DNA of 5,123 nt, taken from positions 1 through 5,123 of the forward strand of contig JAKBAL010000205.1 in the NCBI GenBank assembly GCA_021809225.1, given 5' to 3'. Of the stretch, positions 1 to 4,679 are shown piece by piece. Source of the stretch: Pseudomonadota bacterium. GTDB taxonomy: Bacteria; Pseudomonadota; Alphaproteobacteria; UBA9655. The first letter of the stretch is position 1; each line of letters opens with the position of its first letter. A program made the position numbers and the translations under genes. The notes beneath the pieces are model-generated. The model did not search any database, had not been told where the DNA came from, and worked only from the letters and a program-made list of their open reading frames with translations.

Positions 1-302
1 TATATTTGTTTTAACAACCTCCTTAAAAATCTCATTTAAGAACGAGTATCTATTAAATTGTATATTCTTTAAGAGAGTTTACCAAGGATACAAAATAAAT
101 CCTCTCGAAAAAACTTGGTTTTTCCTCCCTAATCATAAACGATAACAGAAATTATTTGAGGTGTAAAGATTTTCAGAGGGTGATTAACCCTCTAAATGTT
201 TTTTATTCCTCAAATATATAAAAATGTAGAATCCTCAAAACACTTGCTTGGAGCGATCTCCATTTTTACACGTTATGTTTATTTGCTTTTTAGCTTCTAA
301 TT
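1..302. other. AT-rich leader stretch with no supported gene
   Basis: I see no convincing coding sequence in these 302 bases. They contain the hairpin at 175-193 and a weaker 5-bp hairpin at 249-262 followed by five T. On the minus strand, 18-24 reads AAGGAGG, a strong Shine-Dalgarno-like sequence pointing out of the window, but no suitably spaced start codon lies inside the window. A minus-strand gene may begin just beyond base 1; that is a guess. Confidence 0.4.
175..204 (+). terminator. Candidate intrinsic terminator hairpin
   Basis: A perfect 7-bp stem (AGAGGGT at 175-181, ACCCTCT at 187-193) encloses a 5-base loop and is followed by a T-rich tract at 199-204. On the plus strand this looks like a rho-independent terminator, although five bases separate stem and T run. 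No plus-strand gene is visible upstream in the window. It could also end the minus-strand peptide gene at 303-557, but the tail on that strand is poorer in T. Confidence 0.4.
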
Positions 303-557
303 TTAACTACCTGAATAACAACCGGGGTTTCTCTCTCCACAAGCTGATTCTGAGATTTTCTTTGAGCTCATTTTACCTTGAGGAATGGCTTCAAAATGGT
401 TGCTATTGACCACATCTTTGTTAACATCCATGCTTCCAATGTGGGTATAAACCGTGTTGGTGGGTTTCTCGTGCGGGATTGTCGTAAAGGTTGCCTGTGC
501 TCCTGAAAAACTTCCCAAAATAAGCATTAAAGATAATGTGGTTAATGTGACTTTCAT
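303..557 (-). CDS. Small exported protein, paralogue A (signal peptide, unknown function)
   Basis: This 84-residue protein has a clear N-terminal signal peptide: Lys2, a hydrophobic core over residues 5-19, and a likely cleavage after AQA at residue 22. The mature part has a short variable start and then PHEKPTN (28-34). The motif DVNKDVVNSNHFEAIP follows at 44-59, shared with the paralogue at 1823-2077. The last 25 residues are Lys/Ser-rich with two cysteines (73 and 80) and are absent from the paralogue. The start is supported by AAGGAG eight bases upstream. I do not recognise the family; the protein is probably periplasmic or secreted. It diverges from the HTH-array operon starting at 791. 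Conservation of length, reading frame, signal peptide and core motif between two copies argues that this is a real gene and not a chance ORF. Confidence 0.8.
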   Translation of the reverse strand: MKVTLTTLSLMLILGSFSGAQATFTTIPHEKPTNTVYTHIGSMDVNKDVVNSNHFEAIPQGKMSSKKISESACGERNPGCYSGS

Positions 558-595
558 GGCTCTCTCCTTTGTATTATGCAGTTTTTACTAAATAC

Positions 596-620
596 ATTAT
601 AACTTATTATTTGTTAACAA
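596..620 (-). promoter_or_regulatory. Candidate promoter of exported-protein gene A
   Basis: On the minus strand a TATAAT hexamer (596-601) lies about 40 bases before the start codon at 557. TTGTTA (615-620) lies upstream but only 13 bases from it, so it is not a well-spaced -35 box. An AT-rich hexamer further upstream could substitute. The TTGTTA element is kept in paralogue B, which supports a regulatory role for this stretch, but the exact boxes are uncertain. Confidence 0.35.
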
Positions 621-622
621 AT
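609..622. promoter_or_regulatory. 14-bp perfect palindrome, candidate operator
   Basis: ATTTGTTAACAAAT is a perfect 14-bp palindrome in the divergent region between exported-protein gene A and the HTH-array ORFs. It contains TTGTTA on both strands, so a dimeric protein bound here could affect transcription in both directions. The equivalent site upstream of gene B, 2130-2143, keeps 13 of 14 bases. The operator role is inference from symmetry, position and partial conservation. Confidence 0.4.
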
Positions 623-638
623 GATTTATAAATATAGA
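611..638 (+). promoter_or_regulatory. Candidate promoter of the HTH-array operon
   Basis: TTGTTA (611-616) and TATAGA (633-638) are separated by 16 bases and form a plausible sigma-70-type promoter facing the ORF at 791. The -35 element lies inside the 14-bp palindrome. The implied 5' untranslated leader of about 145 bases includes the conserved hairpin at 657-675. The background is very AT-rich, so chance matches to promoter consensus are common here. Confidence 0.35.
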
Positions 639-656
639 TTTTTTTGATAGAGAGAA

Positions 657-675
657 TTTTGAATTTTGTTCAAAA
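657..675. promoter_or_regulatory. Conserved small inverted repeat, copy A
   Basis: TTTTGAA (657-663) and TTCAAAA (669-675) form a 7-bp inverted repeat with the loop TTTTG. The counterpart at 2179-2197 keeps the loop exactly and shows a paired change at the outermost position (T-A to C-G) plus one mismatch. It would lie in the leader of the HTH-array transcript, or far upstream of the peptide promoter. Its function is unknown. Confidence 0.35.
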
Positions 676-790
676 GGAAAAATTGGTAAATATATTATTT
701 TTCAGAAAGATCTAAAAGCCCGTAACCGTTCGGTAAAGTGCATCTTTTCAAAGACATCAAGAGAGGAGAAAGTAGAGCTTAGCTAGAAAT

Positions 791-1141
791 ATGCGGAAAA
801 GCCTACGATATGACAGGAAAAATTTTACGCCCTCTTTCACCTTCAATCAATGGAAGGCCTTCATTCAAAATTGGAATATGAACGGGTTACCTCGAAAGGA
901 CTATTGTAAACAAAAGAAGATAGCGTTTCGTTCTTTTTCTTTTTGGCAGAAACGATCCTACTCCCCCAATCCTCCTCATTATTCTTCCTATAAGAGCTAC
1001 CTTCTAGAGAAATGGCAAGAAGTCATAGAAGACTGGAACAATAGCGGTCTGAGTAAAGTCATTTATTGCAGAACGAAAGAGTCTATCTCCTCTTTTAACG
1101 CAAAAGCATTAAAGAGGAAAAAGATCCAGAGGATATCATGA
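791..1141 (+). CDS. Tandem IS66-TnpA-like HTH-unit protein, first of three overlapping ORFs
   Basis: This 116-residue basic protein has two copies of a unit resembling the IS66 accessory protein TnpA. Unit 1 spans residues 18-55 (QWKAFIQNW, NGLPRKDYC, SFSFWQKR). Unit 2 spans about 72-111 (KWQEVIEDW, NSGLSKVIYC); its last helix is degraded and lacks the usual aromatic/Trp pair. ATG 791 is the first possible start after the in-frame TAG at 773. The GAGGAGAAAG purine tract at 762-771 is too far upstream to be a good ribosome-binding site, so initiation is uncertain. Its stop overlaps the next start as ATGA (1138-1141), which suggests translational coupling. By analogy with TnpA-type HTH folds it may bind DNA; no catalytic domain is visible. 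It may be a decayed piece of a longer array. Confidence 0.65.
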   Translation: MRKSLRYDRKNFTPSFTFNQWKAFIQNWNMNGLPRKDYCKQKKIAFRSFSFWQKRSYSPNPPHYSSYKSYLLEKWQEVIEDWNNSGLSKVIYCRTKESISSFNAKALKRKKIQRIS

Positions 1142-1452
1142 AAAAAGGCATACGTCGCCAGATTTATACTCTGGTAGAATGGAAGGAGATTTTTGCAGAC
1201 TGGGAAAAAAGTGGACTGACTCTCAACGCCTATAGCAAGGCAAAGAAACTGTCTCAATCCTCTATCTACACATGGAAGCAAAAAATCAATAACCCTAACT
1301 TTATTCCTCCTGAAGTCAGACAAGCAGAAAATTTCGAGACATGGAAAGCCATTATTGCCGATTGGGAAAAAAGTGGATTGCCTAAGGCTCTCTACTGCCA
1401 CGAAAAAGGACTTTCAGATAAGCTATTTTACGAGTGGAGAAAGAAAAATTAA
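1138..1452 (+). CDS. Tandem IS66-TnpA-like HTH-unit protein, second ORF
   Basis: This 104-residue basic protein consists almost wholly of two units. Unit 3 is at residues 12-49 (EWKEIFADWEKSGL, then WKQK) and unit 4 at 66-103 (TWKAIIADWEKSGL, ALYC, FYEWRKK). Unit 3 has Ser in place of the usual Cys after Tyr. Unit 4 is close to the array consensus. The ATG at 1138 has a good ribosome-binding site, AGAGG, five to six bases upstream, and it overlaps the preceding stop. The units share nucleotide stretches as well as protein similarity: TGGGAAAAAAGTGGA occurs at 1201-1215 and 1363-1377, implying fairly recent internal duplication. The third ORF continues the unit series in the -1 frame. Binding of DNA is inferred from similarity to IS66 TnpA. 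Confidence 0.7.
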   Translation: MKKGIRRQIYTLVEWKEIFADWEKSGLTLNAYSKAKKLSQSSIYTWKQKINNPNFIPPEVRQAENFETWKAIIADWEKSGLPKALYCHEKGLSDKLFYEWRKKN

Positions 1453-1892
1453 TCCACCCCCTCTTTACTCTTAACAAAAGGCCTCTCGAAGAAAGGAGAG
1501 CCATTATTATCGGTTGGAAAAAGAGTGGCATAACGAGACATGCCTACTGCAAGAAAAAAAGATTAGACTATTCCCTCTTTCTTAAATGGGAAAAGGTAAT
1601 TGACCCAACCTCTAGATTAATTCTTAATCCACTTGAAGAATGGAAAGAAACTGTTACAGACTGGGAAAGGAGTGGATTAGCTAAAGCCGCTTATTGCAGA
1701 GAAAAACACATACCCCTTAGCGTCTTTTATCGATGGAAAAAGAAACTTAACTTTCCAAATTCTCGAGAAATGCCTTTCTTTAAAACTCCTCCTTCTCATA
1801 CGCCAGAAGAACCACCGGACGCTCACCGAGGAATGGCTTCAAAATGGTTGCTATTGACCACATCTTTGTTAACATCCAAGGTTCCCATGTGA
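1434..1892 (+). CDS. Tandem IS66-TnpA-like HTH-unit protein, third ORF with antisense-derived tail
   Basis: This 152-codon ORF carries unit 5 (residues 18-55; the first Trp is replaced by Arg) and unit 6 (67-104; EEWKETVTDWERSGL, AAYCREK, FYRWKKK, the best-preserved unit). The GTG at 1434 is the earliest start in frame but has no visible ribosome-binding site. It overlaps the second ORF by 19 bases. Translation may therefore depend on coupling or on a -1 shift from the second ORF near its terminal A run. After residue 104 there is a Pro-rich stretch, and then about 22 residues read antisense through the 3' end of exported-protein gene B. That tail is probably not native: the original end was likely replaced when the array was joined to the peptide gene. 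The true 3' boundary is uncertain. Confidence 0.6.
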   Translation: MEKEKLIHPLFTLNKRPLEERRAIIIGWKKSGITRHAYCKKKRLDYSLFLKWEKVIDPTSRLILNPLEEWKETVTDWERSGLAKAAYCREKHIPLSVFYRWKKKLNFPNSREMPFFKTPPSHTPEEPPDAHRGMASKWLLLTTSLLTSKVPM

Positions 1893-2077
1893 GTGTTAAC
1901 CCTGTTGGTGGGACTTTCGTGGGGGGCGAGAGCTGGTTCTGCCGGCGCCGCGTTGCGAGCTGCCGGAGCAACTGTTCTGTGCTGCGTTGCCACTTCGGGT
2001 GATCCCGCAAAAGCATTCACCGCAGATAAACTCCCCAAAATCAATACGAAACCTAAAGCCTTTAATGTGATCTTCAT
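1823..2077 (-). CDS. Small exported protein, paralogue B (signal peptide, Ala/Pro-rich linker)
   Basis: This 84-residue protein is homologous to the product of 303-557. A signal peptide covers about residues 1-24 (Lys2 and Lys6, hydrophobic core, likely cleavage after AFA). A linker rich in Ala and Pro (roughly 25-51) includes 24 residues absent from paralogue A. PHESPTN (52-58) follows, then DVNKDVVNSNHFEAIP (68-83) and a terminal Arg. The C-terminal 24-residue extension of paralogue A is missing, because similarity stops exactly at the point where the HTH-array ORF reads in from the other side. The start has AAAGGAGA well placed upstream. The linker DNA is much richer in GC than its surroundings. 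The function is unknown; an exported or periplasmic location is inferred. Confidence 0.78.
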   Translation of the reverse strand: MKITLKALGFVLILGSLSAVNAFAGSPEVATQHRTVAPAARNAAPAEPALAPHESPTNRVNTHMGTLDVNKDVVNSNHFEAIPR

Positions 2078-2111
2078 GGTATTTCTCCTTTGTACTATGA
2101 AGTTTTTACTA

Positions 2112-2141
2112 TTTATATTTTATATTACAATTTATTAACAA
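2112..2141 (-). promoter_or_regulatory. Candidate promoter of exported-protein gene B
   Basis: On the minus strand TTGTTA (2136-2141) and TATAAA (2112-2117) are separated by 18 bases, about 35 bases before the start codon at 2077. The spacing is better than in copy A. The -35 part coincides with the imperfect version of the 14-bp palindrome (2130-2143). The assignment is by inspection in an AT-rich region. Confidence 0.4.
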
Positions 2142-2178
2142 ATCATTTATTAACATAGATTTCTTTTGATAGCGAGGG

Positions 2179-2197
2179 CTTTGAATTTTGTCCAAAG
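2179..2197. promoter_or_regulatory. Conserved small inverted repeat, copy B
   Basis: CTTTGAA (2179-2185) and TCCAAAG (2191-2197) flank the loop TTTTG, which is identical to that of copy A. The outermost pair has changed in both arms (C-G here, T-A in copy A), which keeps pairing; one inner position is mismatched. The role is unknown. Confidence 0.35.
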
Positions 2198-2238
2198 GGA
2201 AAGATGGATAAGTATATTATTTTTCAGAAAGGTATAAA

Positions 2239-2512
2239 AAACTGACATTTATGGGCAACTCTTTCTTCCCTTCTACGCCGTAAATGTCTGGTGAAGCCTT
2301 AGCATTACTCACAACTTTCAAGGCAATCTTGAAGTCCAATTTAATGTCTATTAAACGCGCCAACTTAACACCTGCCTATCCCCTCCTTAGGATCAAAAGG
2401 TTTCCTAAACAAGTTCTTAAACTCATTATAGAGTAACTAAATAACCCTTGATGAATGGGAGATGGAATTATTTTTTAAATGAATTTTATAAATAGAAATA
2501 TGCTCTTTATAA
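2239..2512. other. Stretch with no supported gene
   Basis: I find no coding region here on either strand. The only structure is an inverted repeat, GACATTTA (2244-2251) against TAAATGTC (2281-2288). It extends to 11 positions with one G-T-type mismatch and has a spacer of about 30 bases. It might be a decayed element end or a chance hairpin. There is no match to the array of HTH units that follows the equivalent point in copy A. Confidence 0.4.
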
Positions 2513-2704
2513 AATTTATTTTATAATCGAATCTATAAAGAAACGGCTGAGGATGTAAGTTTTAATGAGGCATTAAAAAGAGTTGTAGTCCTGCCATCAC
2601 TCCTTGAGATTGATTTGACTGGAAATGGAATAGGTGAGTTATCTTGGCTTCAGCAAATGATTGCTGAGTTAGGAGAGGATGGTAAAAAAATTAAAATCCA
2701 GTAA
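2513..2704 (+). pseudogene. Leucine-rich-repeat protein remnant (5'-truncated)
   Basis: The frame is open from just after a TAA at 2510-2512 to a TAA at 2702-2704 and encodes about 63 residues without a usable start near its beginning. The readable part contains LPSLLEIDLTGNGIGELSWL, a typical LRR segment (LxxLxxLDLxxNxI pattern), followed by an amphipathic, charged tail ending KKIKIQ. This looks like the last repeat and C-terminal cap of a larger LRR protein whose 5' part has been lost. In host-associated bacteria such proteins are often effectors or scaffolds, but nothing here shows function. The IS1595-family element lies 40 bases downstream and did not interrupt this frame. Confidence 0.6.
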
Positions 2705-2743
2705 AATAAAATTTCACATGAAGAGTATTAAGACTCACTCTTG

Positions 2744-2769
2744 AATGCTTATCCGAAAAGTGACTGTGA
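2744..2769 (+). repeat. Left terminal inverted repeat of the IS1595-family element
   Basis: Twenty-six bases identical to the reverse complement of 3704-3729. The pairing is interrupted by one mismatch just inside and then resumes for two bases. Confidence 0.85.
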
Positions 2770-2810
2770 ATTAAGCGCAGGCCATGATATCCTTTTTACA
2801 GAGAGGAATC

Positions 2811-3724
2811 ATGAAGTATCCGCAAATGAAATTTTGCAAGCTTTTGAGCGAATTAGATTCTGAAGAAAAAGCCAGAGCCTGGATATGGTTAGCGAAATTT
2901 GATGGTAAAGAATTTATCTGCCCTAAGTGCGAAAAAATGCAACCTACTATCAACATCGCAAGAAGGCAGAAGTAAGAGAATGAAAAACCTATCATTTTGC
3001 AGTTCGCCTAAGAGCCAATACCATTTTTCAAAACTCAAAGACCCCCCTTTTGGTTTGGCTGAGAGCAATCTGTCTTGTTACCCAAGAGAAGAGAGGCATC
3101 GCAGCACTCGAACTACAGTGAGACCTTGACATGAAATCTTACGACACTGCTTGGACTCTTCTCCACAAAATTAGGGAAGCCCTGAGGCAACGGGATGAAA
3201 CATATATACTCCATAATATCATAGAGTTAGACGGAGCCGTTTTTGGTAAAAGGCATACAGGCAATCAAACAGAGGTTTTAGTTGCTGTAGAGACGAAAGA
3301 CTGGATAGATCCAAAAGGTCGCAGAAAAATTAAAGCTGGCTTTGCAAAAGTGCTGGTAGCCAAAGAAATAAAAGAAAACGCACAAAAGTTTGTAGATAAA
3401 GCAATTGAGAAAAATTCCATGGTTAATACCGACACCAGCCCAAGCTTCACTCATTTAGAAAACGTAGATGTTGATTACCAGGTGGTGGGTTCAAGCCAAG
3501 AAGTATTGGACCATTGGTTCCCATGGGTTCATAAGTTTATTTCTAATGCAAAATCCTGGATAGCCGGAACACACCATGGTGTTGAAGAAAAGTATTTAAG
3601 CCAATACCTTGCAGAATATACCTTTAGGTTTAATAGGCGTCACGATCCGGACTCTTTGTTTTTTAGAGCTCTAGGTACTTGCGTTCATGCGAAACCCGTT
3701 AAATCACAGTCACTTTTCGGATAA
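2811..3724 (+). pseudogene. IS1595-family (ISXO2-like) transposase, frameshifted with two nonsense codons
   Basis: ATG 2811 follows AGAGAGG and begins the family's N-terminal region, with a zinc-ribbon CPKC in the segment FDGKEFICPKCEK. The frame then slips at about 2940-2945 (one base lost or two gained). It resumes as YYQHRKKAEVRE, followed by TGA (2981-2983) where a zinc-ribbon Cys is expected; the partner Cys three residues on reads Tyr. It continues VRLRANTIF to GIAALELQ and hits a second TGA (3119-3121) where Arg (CGA) is likely. From 3131 the DDE-type domain is open for 197 codons. There I see ELDG with Asp34, NTD with Asp101, and WVHKFISNAKSW with Asn139 as likely third catalytic position, then YLAEYTFRFNRR. 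The catalytic core looks well kept, but the full protein cannot be made without suppression and frameshifting. Confidence 0.88.
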
Positions 3725-3729
3725 GCATT
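3704..3729 (-). repeat. Right terminal inverted repeat of the IS1595-family element
   Basis: Reverse complement of 2744-2769 without mismatch over 26 bases. It overlaps the last codons and stop of the transposase frame. Confidence 0.85.
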
Positions 3730-3800
3730 TGATTTTCAATAGTGATTTTAAAGCTAATATCACTGAGAGAGTACAAATTTTAAGAGTAAAAATTTTTGCT

Positions 3801-3832
3801 GGAGGGTCTGTGCGGAGATTTGTGTAAATTAG
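3801..3832 (-). repeat. Possible terminal end of the IS256-family remnant
   Basis: The segment just beyond the stop of the IS256-type transposase contains TTTGTGTAAATT. It resembles the GTGTAAAT-containing inverted ends commonly seen in this family. No matching inverted copy is visible beyond the truncated 5' side (4577-4680), consistent with loss of that end. The limits are approximate. Confidence 0.3.
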
Positions 3833-3841
3833 GCAAAGACA

Positions 3842-4576
3842 TTATATACTGATCCTCTTTTCAAATTCAATAGAAAATCTGTTCATGGCCATTTTCCAGT
3901 TTTTAATAGGCATGGTCCATTTTTTACATAAGTTATTGATCGCAAGGAATAAAACCTTAAAAACAGAGTCATCTGTGGGGAATATCCTTTTGTTTTTTAT
4001 GACTTTCCGTAACGTTATATTGAGGAATTCTATCGCATTTGTTGTATAAATTGCCTTGCGTATGTCCTCAGGATAATCAAAAAAAGGAATGACATTTTCC
4101 CAATGATTAAGCCACATTTGGCTGATAGAAGGATACTGATTATCCCATTTTTGGGAGAACTCATCCAGAGCCATCTCGGCTTCTTGCACCGTTCTTGCTG
4201 AATAAATTTTCTTTAAATCAGCAGCTAAAAGCTTACGATCCCTCCAACTGACATATTTGAGAGAATTCCTAATAAGATGAACAATACATAGCTGAATTTT
4301 GGCTTGAGGATAAACGGCCTCTATGGCTTCTGGAAAACCCGTAAGCCCGTCAACGCAGAAAATCAGCACATCTTCTACCCCTCTGTTTTTAAGTTCCGTC
4401 AAAACACCTAGCCAAAATTTAGCCCCTTCATTCTTACTAATCCACATGCCTAAAAGTTCCTTATGGCCTTCTATATTCACTCCTAAGGCAAGATAAACTG
4501 CCTTGTTTGTAATACGATTATCCTCTTTCACTTTCACGACCTTAACGCCCAAAAGATTTGACCCACCTTCGCCCAT
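3842..4576 (-). pseudogene. IS256 (mutator)-family transposase, 5'-truncated
   Basis: The 244-codon frame covers the C-terminal catalytic part of a DDE transposase that is normally about 400 residues. Family landmarks are NKAVYLALGVNIEGHKELLG, EGAKFWLGVLTELKNRGVED, the second catalytic Asp in CVDGLTGFPEAI (Asp76), LCIVHLIRNSLKYVSW, the catalytic Glu in IYTTNAIE (Glu183), and KKWTMPIKNWKMAMNRF. The N-terminal 150-160 residues, with DNA-binding helices, are missing. The first catalytic Asp, normally in a segment like LDG or LDA, is not present: the equivalent place reads LLG. An in-frame TGA lies about 24 bases before the ATG at 4576, and nothing upstream resembles the family. The first residues (MGEGG) are probably unrelated junction sequence. 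The element is therefore dead. Confidence 0.88.
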
Positions 4577-4679
4577 AAAAACTGATCCAGGTTCCCCTCA
4601 ATAACCATTTTAAAAAATCCAGTCCTTTCTCTGAGCTAAGAAAGTTTTACCATTGCCTCATGTAGAGTGAGGTTTCACT

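Larger units (their letters stand above)
380..718. repeat. Duplicated module, copy A (peptide gene body plus upstream region)
   Basis: This segment, in the same orientation, matches 1828-2238. The match covers most of the exported-protein gene, its ribosome-binding site, and about 160 bases upstream, ending near TATTATTTTTCAGAAAG. Bases 380-430 are identical to 1828-1878 (51 bp without mismatch); the rest is clearly related but diverged. Copy B is longer because of a 72-bp in-frame insertion in its coding part. Outside these limits I see no similarity on either side. Confidence 0.8.
1828..2238. repeat. Duplicated module, copy B
   Basis: This is the second copy of the segment at 380-718, in the same orientation, about 1.45-1.52 kb downstream. 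The 51 bases at 1828-1878 match copy A perfectly. The ribosome-binding region, TTGTTA element, inverted repeat and the TATTATTTTTCAGAAAG tail are recognisably conserved. A 72-bp in-frame insertion distinguishes it. The sequence between the two copies is the HTH array, so the layout is repeat-array-repeat. Confidence 0.8.
2744..3729 (+). mobile_element. Complete but inactive IS1595-family insertion sequence
   Basis: Terminal inverted repeats at 2744-2769 and 3704-3729 match perfectly over 26 bp; the ends read AATGCTTATCCGAAAAGTGA inward. They bracket an ISXO2/IS1595-type transposase gene, giving a 986-bp element, a normal size for the family. The transposase stop codon lies inside the right repeat. 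Flanking 8-bp direct repeats are not clean: TCTTGAAT (2739-2746) against ATTTGATT (3727-3734) agree at 5 of 8 positions, so the target duplication is either mutated or not where I place it. The gene is broken, but its ends are intact and could still be recognised by a transposase supplied from elsewhere. Confidence 0.85.

Noticed and set aside
98..127. A-run/T-run hairpin (AAAAAC and GTTTTT)
   Set aside because: The stem is only A-T pairs and one G-C in an AT-rich stretch, so it is not distinguishable from chance.
1063..1401. Long minus-strand open frame opposite the HTH array
   Set aside because: It is antisense to units 2-4, has no recognisable domain or ribosome-binding site, and the plus strand shows clear repeated protein units.
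791..1892. CRISPR-like or simple DNA repeat array
   Set aside because: The periodicity is at protein level with variable DNA and 147-167-base spacing; there are no short identical repeats with unique spacers.
1780..2016. Second minus-strand frame overlapping gene B
   Set aside because: It is a different frame of the same DNA without signal peptide or similarity to the paralogue; a shadow of gene B.
1893..2138. Plus-strand open frame opposite exported-protein gene B
   Set aside because: It mirrors the GC-rich linker and signal-peptide region; the minus-strand frame has a conserved paralogue and a good ribosome-binding site.
2899..3129. Open frame between the IS1595 zinc-ribbon part and the DDE part
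   Set aside because: Family-like residues across this stretch (YYQHRKKAEV, VRLRANTIF, GIAALELQ) are in another frame, so this is a by-product of the frameshifted transposase.
3265..3450. Minus-strand frame inside the IS1595 transposase
   Set aside because: It is antisense to a well-recognised DDE domain, without features of its own.
3730..3841. Possible continuation of the LRR gene after the IS1595 element
   Set aside because: The LRR frame ends with a stop before the element, and this stretch has no clear leucine-repeat pattern in any frame.
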